In this document: positions 41,769-49,798 of the stretch, piece by piece | Numbering within the stretch: position 1 is the first letter of the stretch | How the letters are laid out: each line of letters starts with the position of its first letter | NCBI RefSeq assembly: GCF_050176255.1 | Contig: NZ_JBFXIE010000003.1 | Source of the DNA: JBFXIE01 sp050176255 | GTDB taxonomy: Bacteria; Pseudomonadota; Gammaproteobacteria; Burkholderiales; Burkholderiaceae_C | DNA length: 64,000 nucleotides | Direction: 5' to 3' (one strand) | Notes under the pieces: model-generated | The model's database searches: none | What the model saw: only the letters and a program-made list of their open reading frames with translations | What the model was told of the DNA's origin: nothing | Program-made: the position numbers and the translations under genes

Positions 41769-42329
41769 ATGGCTGGCTGGCGCGCCGCCCTCGCGCCGGC
41801 GCTGGTTGGCGGCGCGCTGCTGGCCGGCTGCGCCAGCACGACGGTGGCATTCGACCCGCCCCAGCCGGCCGCGCTGTGCGAGCCAGACGCTGCCGCACGC
41901 GTGCTTTGGGCATCGCGCTGGCGCGTCGACCAGAAGGACGTGGCAGCGCGCGAGAGGGCGGCCGAGGACGGGCTGCGGATTTTCCTCCTCGCCGACGGCT
42001 GCTTCGCGCGCGCCGAACTGCGGCGGGTGGAGGCGCTGGACGCAGTCCTGCAGGCCGAGCGCGCCCGCGCATCATCGGACGGTGTCGTGATGCTCGGCAT
42101 CGAGATCCAGGAGCTGGGCCCAATCGTGCGGCTGTTCGCATCACCCGCGCTGGTCGAGGGCGGCACCCAGGTGGTGTTTCGCGTGCTGAGCCATCCGTCG
42201 CACGGCGCCGCGGTTGCGCAGGCGTTCACCGTTCGCTGGCAAAACGGCGGTCCGGGCGTCATCAAGGGCGTCGAGCACCTGCGCGACGACATGCGCGCGG
42301 CGCTGCGCAGCGGCTTGCGTGATCGTTGA
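41769..42329 (+). CDS. Putative lipoprotein (auxiliary-type), unknown function
   Basis: A 186-residue protein with signal peptide and lipobox LLAGC (Cys at about 21) followed by ASTTVAFDPPQ. The mature part, about 160 residues, alternates strands and helices and contains VMLGIEIQELGPIVRLFASPALV then EGGTQVVFRV, vaguely like ABC-transport auxiliary lipoproteins, but this is weak. An alternative ATG at 41748 would add 7 residues before the same signal. It lies directly after the other lipoprotein gene and just before rodA. Confidence 0.55.
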   Translation: MAGWRAALAPALVGGALLAGCASTTVAFDPPQPAALCEPDAAARVLWASRWRVDQKDVAARERAAEDGLRIFLLADGCFARAELRRVEALDAVLQAERARASSDGVVMLGIEIQELGPIVRLFASPALVEGGTQVVFRVLSHPSHGAAVAQAFTVRWQNGGPGVIKGVEHLRDDMRAALRSGLRDR

Positions 42330-42352
42330 CGCGCCGCCGCGGGTGCACGCCC

Positions 42353-42358
42353 GATAAT
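42353..42358 (+). promoter_or_regulatory. Candidate -10 box for rodA
   Basis: GATAAT ends 7 nt before the rodA ATG at 42366. TTGACG at 42326 is 21 bp upstream of it, too far for a good sigma-70 pair. No Shine-Dalgarno is visible. Confidence 0.35.
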
Positions 42359-42365
42359 CGCGCCC

Positions 42366-43547
42366 ATGTCCGCCGTTTTCGACCAACCCTCGCCCCTGCG
42401 GCGCATCCTGCCGCTGCTGCGCGGCTTTGACTGGCCGCTGCTGCTGCTGCTGCTGGCGCTGTCCTCCATCGGCCTGGTGGCCATGTATTCGGCGGGCTAC
42501 GACCACGGCACGCGCTTTTACGACCACGGGCGCAACATGCTGCTGGCCGCCGGCATCCTGTTCGTGGTGGCGCAGGTGCCGCCGCAGCGGCTGATGATGC
42601 TGGCCGTCCCTCTCTACACCCTGGGCGTGGTGCTGCTGGTGGCGGTGGAGCTGTTCGGCATCACCAAGAAGGGGGCGACGCGCTGGATCAACGTGGGCGT
42701 GGTGGTGCAGCCCAGCGAGCTGATGAAGATCGCCATGCCCCTGATGCTGGCATGGTGGTTCCAAAAGCGCGAAGGCCAGCTGCGCGCGCTGGACTTTGTG
42801 GTGGCGCTGGCGCTGCTGCTGATTCCCGTGGGGCTGATCATGAAGCAGCCGGATCTGGGCACATCTTTGCTGGTGCTGGCCGCCGGGCTGTCGGTGATCT
42901 TCTTTGCGGGCCTGCCCTGGAAGCTGGTGGCGCCGCCGGTGCTGGCGGGTGCCGTGGGTATTGCGCTCATCGTCTGGTTCGAGCCGCAGCTGTGCGCCGA
43001 TGGCGTGGACTGGAGAGTGCTTCACGAATACCAGCGCCAGCGCGTGTGCACGCTGCTGGATCCCACGCGCGACCCGCTGGGCAAGGGCTTTCACATCATC
43101 CAGGGCATGATCGCCATCGGCTCGGGCGGGGTGTGGGGCAAGGGCTTCATGGCGGGGACGCAGACGCACCTGGAGTTCATCCCAGAGCGCACCACCGATT
43201 TCATCTTTGCCGCCTTCTCCGAAGAGTTCGGCCTGGCGGGCAACATCACGCTGATCGTCTGCTTCATCTTGCTGGTGTGGCGCGCCCTGGCGCTGGCGGT
43301 GGGTGCCACCACGTTGTTTGGCCGCCTCATGGCGGGGGCCGTGGCGATGATCTTTTTTACCTACGCCTTCGTGAACATGGGCATGGTCAGCGGCATCTTG
43401 CCCGTGGTGGGCGTGCCGCTGCCGTTTGTGAGCTATGGCGGCACGGCCATGGTGACGCTGGGGCTGGCGCTGGGGGTGCTGATGTCGGTGGCCCGCGCGC
43501 AGCACCAGACCGTGCAGAAGCCGCCGCAGTCCTTGCAGATGCCGTAA
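42366..43547 (+). CDS. rodA: Rod-shape SEDS glycosyltransferase RodA
   Basis: Polytopic SEDS protein that polymerises peptidoglycan during elongation with PBP2. The protein has 393 residues with about ten transmembrane helices. SEDS signatures: GATRWINVGVVVQPSELMKI, MKQPDLGTSLLVLAAGLSVI, GRGVxGKGF-type GSGGVWGKGFMAGTQTHLEF, PERTTDFIFAAFSEEFG and the final GVPLPFVSYGGTAM. It is distinguished from FtsW by the short N-terminus and rod-type loops. It stands alone here: mreBCD and the PBP2 gene are absent upstream, where two lipoprotein genes lie instead. Confidence 0.93.
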   Translation: MSAVFDQPSPLRRILPLLRGFDWPLLLLLLALSSIGLVAMYSAGYDHGTRFYDHGRNMLLAAGILFVVAQVPPQRLMMLAVPLYTLGVVLLVAVELFGITKKGATRWINVGVVVQPSELMKIAMPLMLAWWFQKREGQLRALDFVVALALLLIPVGLIMKQPDLGTSLLVLAAGLSVIFFAGLPWKLVAPPVLAGAVGIALIVWFEPQLCADGVDWRVLHEYQRQRVCTLLDPTRDPLGKGFHIIQGMIAIGSGGVWGKGFMAGTQTHLEFIPERTTDFIFAAFSEEFGLAGNITLIVCFILLVWRALALAVGATTLFGRLMAGAVAMIFFTYAFVNMGMVSGILPVVGVPLPFVSYGGTAMVTLGLALGVLMSVARAQHQTVQKPPQSLQMP

Positions 43548-43598
43548 GGGGCGTTTGCCCGCCAACCCGCCCGGTGCGCGGGGGCGTTGGCCGCTGCC

Positions 43599-43604
43599 TA
43601 CAAT
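43599..43604 (+). promoter_or_regulatory. Candidate -10 box for tldD
   Basis: TACAAT ends 6 nt before the tldD ATG at 43611. No Shine-Dalgarno and no good -35. Confidence 0.4.
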
Positions 43605-43610
43605 CACTGC

Positions 43611-45071
43611 ATGATTTCCCGCGAACCCACCATCGAACGCTTGGGCCTGGCCCGCGAGCTGCTGCTCACCCCCTTCGGCCTGGACGAGTCCCACCTCTCC
43701 CGCGCCCTGGCTGAGATCCGCGCGCACCGCGTGGATGATGCCGATCTGTACTTCCAGTACACCCGCAGCGAGGGCTGGAGCCTGGAGGAGGGCATCGTCA
43801 AGACGGGTTCGTTCTCCATCGATCAGGGCGTGGGCGTGCGTGCCGTCAGCGGCGAGAAAACCGCGTTTGCCTACTCCGACGACATCTCCGAGGCCTCCTT
43901 GCTGGACGCGGCCCGCACGGTGCGCTCGATTGCGTCGGCATCCCGGTCCGGCAAGGTGCGTGTGGGCGCCAAAAAGATAGCGAGCAGCCGCAGCCTCTAC
44001 CCTGGCATCGACCCCATCGCCTCGATGGACAGCACGGCCAAGGTGCAATTGCTGGAGCGCGCCGAGCAGCGCGCTCGCGCCAGGGACCCCCGCGTAGTGC
44101 AGGTCATGGCCGGGCTGGCCAGCGAGTACGACGTGGTGCTGGTGGCCCGCGCAGACGGCACCCTGGCGGCCGACGTGCGCCCGCTGGTGCGCATGTCGAT
44201 CACTGTCATCGCCGAGCAGGGCGAGCGCCGCGAGATGGGTTCCGCCGGTGGCGGCGGGCGCTTTGGACTGGCGTACTTCAGCGACGAGCAGATCGCCCAG
44301 TACGTCGATGAAGCCGTCAACGCCGCCCTGGTCAACCTGGAGTCGCGCCCCGCGCCCGCTGGCGAGATGACCGTGGTGCTGGGCCCCGGCTGGCCCGGCG
44401 TGCTGCTGCATGAGGCCGTGGGCCACGGGCTGGAGGGCGACTTCAACCGCAAGGGGTCGAGCGCCTTCAGCGGCCGCATCGGCCAGCGCGTGGCGGCCAA
44501 GGGCGTCACCGTGCTGGACGACGGTACCATCGCCGACCGGCGCGGCTCGCTGAACGTGGACGACGAGGGCTACGCCACGCAGCGCAACGTGCTGATCGAG
44601 GATGGCATCCTGAAGGGCTACATTCAGGACGCGATGAACGCGCGCCTCATGGGCGTCAAGCCCACGGGCAATGGCCGGCGCGAGAGTTACGCCCACATCC
44701 CCATGCCGCGCATGACCAACACCTACATGCTGGGCGGCGACAAAGACCCGCAGGAAATCGTCGCCAGCATCAAGAAGGGCCTGTACGCCACCAACTTCGG
44801 CGGCGGGCAGGTGGACATCACCAGCGGCAAGTTCGTCTTCAGCGCCAGCGAGGCGTACTGGGTGGAAGACGGCAAGATCCAGTACCCCGTCAAGGGCGCC
44901 ACCATCGTCGGCAGCGGGCCGGAGTGCCTCAAGCGCGTCACCATGATCGGCAACGACATGCGCCTGGACAGCGGCGTGGGCACCTGCGGCAAAGAGGGCC
45001 AGAGCGTGCCCGTGGGGGTGGGCCAGCCCACCATGCGCATCGACGGCCTGACGGTGGGCGGCACGGCCTGA
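43611..45071 (+). CDS. tldD: Metalloprotease TldD
   Basis: Zinc metallopeptidase that with TldE processes small peptides and antitoxins (CcdA, microcin B17). The protein has 486 residues. The TldD metal site HEAVGHGLEGDF (HExxxH, about 268-279) is intact, as are the glycine-rich GSAGGGGRFGLAYF, GTIADRRGSLNVDDEG and the C-terminal GNDMRLDSGVGTCGKEGQ with the last zinc-ligand Cys. The start at 43611 (MISREPTIERL) was chosen; upstream in-frame codons overlap the promoter. TldE (PmbA) is not nearby. Confidence 0.92.
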   Translation: MISREPTIERLGLARELLLTPFGLDESHLSRALAEIRAHRVDDADLYFQYTRSEGWSLEEGIVKTGSFSIDQGVGVRAVSGEKTAFAYSDDISEASLLDAARTVRSIASASRSGKVRVGAKKIASSRSLYPGIDPIASMDSTAKVQLLERAEQRARARDPRVVQVMAGLASEYDVVLVARADGTLAADVRPLVRMSITVIAEQGERREMGSAGGGGRFGLAYFSDEQIAQYVDEAVNAALVNLESRPAPAGEMTVVLGPGWPGVLLHEAVGHGLEGDFNRKGSSAFSGRIGQRVAAKGVTVLDDGTIADRRGSLNVDDEGYATQRNVLIEDGILKGYIQDAMNARLMGVKPTGNGRRESYAHIPMPRMTNTYMLGGDKDPQEIVASIKKGLYATNFGGGQVDITSGKFVFSASEAYWVEDGKIQYPVKGATIVGSGPECLKRVTMIGNDMRLDSGVGTCGKEGQSVPVGVGQPTMRIDGLTVGGTA

Positions 45072-45113
45072 TCCGCACGCCCCGCTGCTGCGCCCGCGCA
45101 CCAGGTGTCGTCC

Positions 45114-45734
45114 ATGTCTGCCTCAGTGTCCAGCTGGCGTGAGCACACCCCGCAGTCGTTTGCGCAGTTCAGCCGTTTCTTGCGCGACGGCGTCATCCGC
45201 GAAGAAACGGCCCAGCTGCGCCTGGCCCTGGGTGAGTTGTCTGAGCACATTGAAGCCGCCACGCAGGCACGGCGCAGTGGCCTGGGCCTGGACGAAGTGC
45301 AGAGCAGCGCCGCGGCATTGGAGCGGTATGCGCGCCAGCACCAGCTGCAGCTCACCGGCATGGGCTCGGCGTGGCACGCGCTGTACGAATTTGGCGCCTA
45401 CCAGAGGGCGCTGCGCCAGCTGCGTGATGCGCTCGCCCGCTGGCAGGATGCGCTGCAGCGCCGCAGCGCGAGCGAGGCCGAGCACTTCGGCGCGTTCGAG
45501 CGCCAGGCCTGGCGCACCCTGGGCGAGGCCCTGCTGATGCTGGACATGTACGAGCACGGCGGGCGCGACAGCGGCCATTCGCAGCCCTGGGCCCAAGCGG
45601 GCGGGCGGTCCGGTTCATCGAGCGGTTCAACGCCTGACGGCCACGGCGGCAGGCTGCGCCCGCCGCGCCGACCATCGTTGCTGGCCCTGCTGCGCCGTTG
45701 GTGGCAGGCGGCATCAGGGCGTGGACGACCATAG
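45114..45734 (+). CDS. Conserved hypothetical protein
   Basis: A 206-residue protein. The first 140 residues are predicted alpha-helical and acidic (REETAQLRLALGELSEHIEA, SSAAALERYARQHQLQL). The C-terminal 60 residues are Gly/Ser/Pro-rich and basic, ending RPPRRPSLLALLRRWWQAAS. No catalytic motif or domain is recognised. It follows tldD by 42 bp and may share its transcript. A GTG at 45105 is a possible alternative start. Confidence 0.5.
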   Translation: MSASVSSWREHTPQSFAQFSRFLRDGVIREETAQLRLALGELSEHIEAATQARRSGLGLDEVQSSAAALERYARQHQLQLTGMGSAWHALYEFGAYQRALRQLRDALARWQDALQRRSASEAEHFGAFERQAWRTLGEALLMLDMYEHGGRDSGHSQPWAQAGGRSGSSSGSTPDGHGGRLRPPRRPSLLALLRRWWQAASGRGRP

Positions 45735-45767
45735 AGCTTGTAGCGCAGAGGCAACAGCCGCAGTATG

Positions 45768-45795
45768 TTGCAGTGCACGCAATACGTGCTACATT
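45768..45795 (+). promoter_or_regulatory. Candidate promoter of the aroG leader
   Basis: -35 TTGCAG at 45768-45773, 16 bp, -10 TACATT at 45790-45795. The predicted start of transcription falls at or near the ATG of the leader peptide at 45803. Confidence 0.55.
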
Positions 45796-45802
45796 GACCC
45801 GC

Positions 45803-45859
45803 ATGTCGGTTCGCAGCGCTTTTTACTTTTACTTTTGGTTCTCTGTCCATGGCGGATGA
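45803..45859 (+). CDS. aroG leader peptide, Phe/Tyr/Trp-rich
   Basis: An 18-residue ORF, MSVRSAFYFYFWFSVHGG, with seven aromatic residues in eight positions (FYFYFWF). These are exactly the amino acids whose synthesis starts with the downstream DAHP synthase. It is followed after 37 nt by an intrinsic terminator and then by aroG. Ribosome stalling at the aromatic codons when charged tRNA is scarce would be expected to prevent the terminator hairpin, as in pheA and trp leaders. Its ATG lies 7 nt after a -10 box, so the transcript may begin with this ORF. Confidence 0.85.
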   Translation: MSVRSAFYFYFWFSVHGG

Positions 45860-45896
45860 GAGGTAAGCGCGCAGCCTGAACTAGCCCCCTACTCCT

Positions 45897-45931
45897 AAAA
45901 CCGCCGAAGCTGAAAAGCCCGGCGGTTTTTT
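45897..45931 (+). terminator. Rho-independent attenuator terminator of aroG
   Basis: AAAACCGCC, a 16-nt loop region, GGCGGTTTTTT: a perfect stem followed by a U run. It sits between the leader peptide stop (45859) and the aroG start (45973), which is the place expected for an attenuator. Confidence 0.88.
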
Positions 45932-45972
45932 GTTTTTTGACCCACCTTGACTTTCTTCCAAAGGACGCACCC

Positions 45973-47091
45973 ATGACCGCTAACCCCGCCACCGCCGATG
46001 CCTGGTATGCGCACGTCGATAGAACCAGCCAGACCGACGACCAACGCATTGAGGACATTACCGTGCTGCCCCCTCCCGAACACTTGATCCGCTTCTTCCC
46101 CATCCGCGGGTCTGAGGTCGAGTCGCTGATCGCCGACACGCGGCGCAGCATCCAGCGCATCATGAGCGGCGAGGACGACCGCCTGCTGGTCATCATCGGC
46201 CCCTGCTCCATCCACGACCCGCACGCAGCGCTGGAATATGCGCGCAAGCTCAAGGCCGTGCGCGAGCAGTACAAAGACCAGCTCGAAGTGGTGATGCGCG
46301 TTTACTTCGAAAAGCCCCGCACCACCGTCGGCTGGAAGGGCCTGATCAACGACCCCTACCTGGACGGCAGCTACCGCATCGACGAAGGCCTGCGCATTGC
46401 GCGCCAGCTGCTCATCGACATCAACCGCCTGGGCGTGCCGGCAGGCAGCGAGTTTCTGGACGTGATCTCGCCCCAGTACATCGGCGACCTGATCAGCTGG
46501 GGCGCCATCGGCGCGCGCACCACTGAAAGCCAGGTGCACCGCGAGCTGGCATCGGGCATTTCGGCCCCCATCGGTTTCAAGAACGGCACCGACGGCAACA
46601 TCCGCATCGCCACCGACGCCATCCAGTCCGCCGGTCGCGGGCACCACTTCCTGTCGGTGCACAAGAACGGGCAGGTGGCCATCGTGCGCACCTCGGGTAA
46701 CAAGGATTGCCACGTCATCCTGCGCGGCGGCAAGGCGCCCAACTACGACGCCGCCAGTGTGGCCGCCGCCTGCAAGGACCTGCAGGCCGCGGGCCTGCCC
46801 GCCACGCTGATGGTGGACTGCAGCCATGCCAACAGCAGCAAACAGCACGAAAAGCAGCGCGACGTGGCGCGTGACATCGCCGCGCAGATCGCGGGCGGCT
46901 CGCGCAGCGTGTTCGGCGTGATGGTGGAGAGCCACCTGCAGCCCGGCGCACAGAAGTTCACCCCGGGCAAGGACGACGCCAGCGCGCTGGAATACGGCAA
47001 GAGCATCACCGACGCCTGTCTGGGCTGGGACGATTCCGTCGCCTGCCTGGCCGACCTGGCTGCCGCCGTGCAGGCGCGGCGCGCGGTGTAA
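45973..47091 (+). CDS. aroG: DAHP synthase, class I (AroG/AroF/AroH type)
   Basis: Condenses phosphoenolpyruvate and erythrose 4-phosphate, the first step of the shikimate pathway. The protein has 372 residues, typical of the E. coli-like class I enzymes. Motifs: VIIGPCSIHDPHAALEYA (about 74-91), FEKPRTTVGWKGLINDP (about 111-127), GARTTESQVHRELASG, GFKNGTDGN and VDCSHANSSK with metal ligands. The start ATG at 45973 follows the terminator. It is controlled by a leader-peptide attenuator; feedback by one aromatic amino acid is expected but the isozyme class is not clear from sequence. Confidence 0.95.
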   Translation: MTANPATADAWYAHVDRTSQTDDQRIEDITVLPPPEHLIRFFPIRGSEVESLIADTRRSIQRIMSGEDDRLLVIIGPCSIHDPHAALEYARKLKAVREQYKDQLEVVMRVYFEKPRTTVGWKGLINDPYLDGSYRIDEGLRIARQLLIDINRLGVPAGSEFLDVISPQYIGDLISWGAIGARTTESQVHRELASGISAPIGFKNGTDGNIRIATDAIQSAGRGHHFLSVHKNGQVAIVRTSGNKDCHVILRGGKAPNYDAASVAAACKDLQAAGLPATLMVDCSHANSSKQHEKQRDVARDIAAQIAGGSRSVFGVMVESHLQPGAQKFTPGKDDASALEYGKSITDACLGWDDSVACLADLAAAVQARRAV

Positions 47092-47192
47092 GCTTGCATC
47101 ATGGTGCGGCGCGCCAGTGCCGCACCGGCTCAACGTTTGCCGGTTCCCGTTCACTGTTCATCCACATATTTAATAGAGAGGCGAGACAGCTC

Positions 47193-47504
47193 ATGCACAG
47201 CGAAGTATTGGTCACCCTGACCCCCGATCAGGAATTCCGTCTGGATCCGCAGGGCGCGCAGCCCCTCACCAACGAGGACGCCCGCCGCTGGCTGGACGAT
47301 GAGTTTGTGCGCCTGGACTGCGAGCCCCTGCGCGCCAGTGGCAAGGTGCTGCTGGCCGACAAGGTGTTGACCGTGGCGGCTGCTGCGGGCGCCACTTTGC
47401 TGTCAGACCCGGCCTGGGCCGGCCAGTTTGCGCGTGCGACCGTCGCCGCGCTGGACAGGCCCGTGGTGCGCGTGGATGTGGCAGCGATGGCCGTCAGTTT
47501 TTAA
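47193..47504 (+). CDS. Small conserved hypothetical protein
   Basis: A 103-residue acidic protein with no signal peptide or transmembrane segment (MHSEVLVTLTPDQEFRLDP...). The last 50 residues (ADKVLTVAAAAGATLL, RATVAALDRPVVRVDVA) suggest an alpha/beta fold. The ATG is preceded by AGAGAGGCGAGACAG, weak. It lies 100 bp after aroG and is convergent with mpl; the dispersed repeat starts right after its stop codon. No function is recognised. Confidence 0.5.
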   Translation: MHSEVLVTLTPDQEFRLDPQGAQPLTNEDARRWLDDEFVRLDCEPLRASGKVLLADKVLTVAAAAGATLLSDPAWAGQFARATVAALDRPVVRVDVAAMAVSF

Positions 47505-47506
47505 CA

Positions 47507-47567
47507 TTCAAGCCAAATAGGCTTCCAGCGCTTGTGCAGCAAGCGCTGGAAGCTATTATTTTGATAG
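47507..47567 (-). repeat. Dispersed palindromic element, copy 10 (overlaps the mpl stop)
   Basis: ATTCAAGCCAAATAGGCTTC then CAGCGCTTGTGCAGCAAGCG then CTGGAAGCTATTATTTTGAT. The palindrome GCTTCCAGCGCTTG-TGCAG-CAAGCGCTGGAAGC is perfect over 14 bp per arm. It sits between convergent genes, so it may also act as a bidirectional terminator. The stop codon of mpl (TAA) is inside it. Confidence 0.85.
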
Positions 47568-48977
47568 TGATTCGAGCAACTTGGCGTGCACGCCGCCAAA
47601 GCTGCCATTGCTCATGCAGACGATGTGGTCGCCCGGCCGCGCCGCAGCGCTGACCTGGGCCACCAATGTGGCCAGGTCGCCAGCCGTCTGGGCGCGCGCG
47701 CCCATGGGGGCCAGCGCCGCGGCGGCATCCCAATCCAGCCCGGCGGTGTGGCAAAAGGCCAGGTCGGCGGGCTCCAGCGCCCAGGGCAGTTGCGCCTTCA
47801 TGGTGCCCAGCTTCATGGTGTTGCTGCGTGGCTCGAACACCGCGAGGATGCGCGCTGCATCACCGCCCTCGGCGCCCAGGCGCCGGCGCAGCCCGTCCAG
47901 CGTGGTGCGCAGCGCCGTGGGGTGGTGGGCAAAGTCGTCATAGACGCTGATGCCGCGCACCGTGCCGCGCAGTTCCATGCGGCGCCTGACGTTCTCAAAG
48001 CGCGCCAGCGCCAGCGCCGCCTGCGCCGGGCTCACGCCCACATGCTCGGCGGCGGCAATGGCGGCCAGTGCGTTGAGCTGGTTGTGCACGCCCGTCAGCG
48101 CCCACTGCACGCGGGCCACGGCGCGGCCTTGGTGCAGCACCTCGAAATCATGCGGCTCGCCCTGCGTGCTGAAGTCGCTCACTGCCGCGCCAAAGCTGGC
48201 CACGCCGCTCCAGCAACCGGCGTGCAGCACGCGTGCCAGGCTTTCCTCCAGCCCGTTGACCACCACACGTCCCGATGGCGGCACGGTGCGCACCAGGTGG
48301 TGAAATTGCCGCTCGATAGCCGCAAGATCGTCAAAGATGTCGGCGTGATCGAACTCCAGGTTGTTCAGCACCGCAGTGCGCGGGCGGTAGTGCACAAACT
48401 TGCTGCGCTTGTCAAAGAACGCGGTGTCGTATTCGTCGGCCTCGATCACGAACAGTGGCGCCGTGCCCAGCGGCCCCGGCCCGGCCGTGGTCCGCACGGG
48501 GGCGCCCAGCCGGGCGGAGACGCCAAAGTTCATCGGCACGCCGCCCACCAGAAAGCCCGGCGCCAGCCCTGCGCATTCCAGAATCCAGGCCAGCATCGAG
48601 GTCGTGGTGGTCTTGCCGTGCGTGCCGGCGACGGCCAGCACATGGCGGCCGTGCAGCACGTGCTCAGCCAGCCACTGCGGGCCGCTGGTGTAGGGCGCGC
48701 CCGCGTCGAGGATGGCCTCCATCAGCGCAAACTTCGGGCTGCCATCAGCCAACCGGGCGCGGCTGACGACGTTGCCGATCACGAACATGTCGGGCTGGAG
48801 CGCCAGTTGATCTGCGCCATAGCCTTCGATCAGGTCGATGCCCAAGGCGCGCAGCTGGTCGCTCATGGGGGGATAGACGCCGGCATCGCAGCCAGTGACG
48901 CGGTGACCCGCTTCGCGCGCCAGCGCGGCCAGGCCGCCCATGAAGGTGCCGCAGATGCCCAGGATGTGTATATGCAT
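47556..48977 (-). CDS. mpl: UDP-N-acetylmuramate:L-Ala-gamma-D-Glu-meso-DAP ligase Mpl
   Basis: Peptidoglycan recycling enzyme that joins recovered tripeptide to UDP-MurNAc, bypassing MurC-MurE. The protein has 473 residues. It has N-terminal HILGICGTFMGGLAALA (about 4-20), the ATP loop GTHGKTT (118-124), EADEYDTAFFDKRSKF (about 175-190), NNLEFDHADIF and C-terminal DDFAHHPTALRTTL and FEPRSNTMKLG, which separate Mpl from MurC. The last residues (ESLSK) and the stop codon come from the dispersed repeat. It works in the same pathway as AmpD, encoded at 61 kb. Confidence 0.94.
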   Translation of the reverse strand: MHIHILGICGTFMGGLAALAREAGHRVTGCDAGVYPPMSDQLRALGIDLIEGYGADQLALQPDMFVIGNVVSRARLADGSPKFALMEAILDAGAPYTSGPQWLAEHVLHGRHVLAVAGTHGKTTTTSMLAWILECAGLAPGFLVGGVPMNFGVSARLGAPVRTTAGPGPLGTAPLFVIEADEYDTAFFDKRSKFVHYRPRTAVLNNLEFDHADIFDDLAAIERQFHHLVRTVPPSGRVVVNGLEESLARVLHAGCWSGVASFGAAVSDFSTQGEPHDFEVLHQGRAVARVQWALTGVHNQLNALAAIAAAEHVGVSPAQAALALARFENVRRRMELRGTVRGISVYDDFAHHPTALRTTLDGLRRRLGAEGGDAARILAVFEPRSNTMKLGTMKAQLPWALEPADLAFCHTAGLDWDAAAALAPMGARAQTAGDLATLVAQVSAAARPGDHIVCMSNGSFGGVHAKLLESLSK

Positions 48978-48984
48978 GGGTGTG

Positions 48985-48990
48985 ATTCTA
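48985..48990 (-). promoter_or_regulatory. Candidate -10 box for mpl
   Basis: TAGAAT on the minus strand ends 7 nt before the mpl ATG. The gap has no Shine-Dalgarno. Confidence 0.4.
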
Positions 48991-49020
48991 TGAGCCTGTG
49001 CGCCGACGCTGGTCTAAGCA

Positions 49021-49073
49021 AAAAAAGGCGCCAGCGCTTTACCAGCGGTCGCCAAAAGCTATCAAAACAATAG
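49021..49073 (-). repeat. Dispersed palindromic element, copy 11 (mpl / hypothetical gene gap)
   Basis: GCGCCAGCGCTTTACCAGCG then GTCGCCAAAAGCTATCAAAA then CAATAG. The outer GCTATCAAAA and GCCAGCGCT match the family; the centre is degenerate. It is divergent between mpl and the downstream hypothetical gene. Confidence 0.6.
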
Positions 49074-49186
49074 TTCTGGAGCATCTTTGGCTTGCAGTAC
49101 CCGCGCTGGGCACATTGTGGGTCGTCACACCGTTGGTGCAGGTTGGCGCCACAATGCGGCGGTTCGTCCTCTGGGTAGCTGTCGCC

Positions 49187-49798
49187 ATGCAAAACGCACT
49201 CGCCACTGAAATCGCCAACGCCGCGGCCCGCCTGGTGGTCGAGGAGGGGCTGGAATGGGGCCCGGCCAAGCGCCGCGCCGTCAAAGAGTTGGGCCTGCCC
49301 GCGCGCACGCCGCTGCCCGACAACGACCTTGTGGAGGACGCGGTGCGCGAATACATCGGCCTGTTTTGCGCCGACACCCAGCCTTTCGAGCTGCGCGCCC
49401 TGCGCGAGCTGGCACTGGTGTGGATGCAGCGCATGCAGGCTTTTCGGCCTTATCTGGGCGGCGCGGTGTGGCATGGCACGGCCACCAGGCTGTCAGATAT
49501 TTACCTGTCATTGTTCTGCGATGACTCCAAATCTGCCGAGATCGCCCTTATCGACCACCATGTGAATTACGAGCCGCGCTCCGTGACCGGGTTTCGGGGC
49601 GAATTGGTCGATATGCTGAGTCTGAGCAGTCGCTCGCCCGAACTGGGCGAAGAAATAGGCGTGCACCTGCTGATCTACGATCTGGACGACCTGCGCGGCG
49701 CCTTGCGGCCAGACGCGCGTGGCCGAGTGCAGCGGGGCGACGCGCAGGCGGTGCGCCGGTTGCTGCAGCAAACCCCCACTTCTTCCACGTCATCATGA
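49187..49798 (+). CDS. Conserved hypothetical protein
   Basis: A 203-residue soluble protein; the family is not recognised. The sequence is alpha/beta: a helical first part (LATEIANAAARLVVEEGLEW, GPAKRRAVKELGL) and the region GGAVWHGTATRLSDIYLSLF with CDDSKSAEIALIDHHVNYEP (about 104-135), which resembles a nucleotidyltransferase-like or hydrolase segment without clear catalytic residues. An in-frame ATG at 49154 is a longer alternative. Its stop overlaps the ATG of the thioredoxin-like gene that follows, so the two are probably one operon. Confidence 0.5.
   Translation: MQNALATEIANAAARLVVEEGLEWGPAKRRAVKELGLPARTPLPDNDLVEDAVREYIGLFCADTQPFELRALRELALVWMQRMQAFRPYLGGAVWHGTATRLSDIYLSLFCDDSKSAEIALIDHHVNYEPRSVTGFRGELVDMLSLSSRSPELGEEIGVHLLIYDLDDLRGALRPDARGRVQRGDAQAVRRLLQQTPTSSTSS

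Noticed and set aside
43970..44005. Possible palindromic element in tldD (CCAAAAAGATAGCGAGCAGC)
   Set aside because: The match is short and has no second arm. It may be an eroded copy but is not supported.
42141..45101. Very long minus-strand open frame (986 codons) opposite rodA and tldD
   Set aside because: It is a shadow frame of two well-supported genes on the plus strand, with low-complexity His/Gln/Ala-rich translation typical of antisense GC-rich codons.
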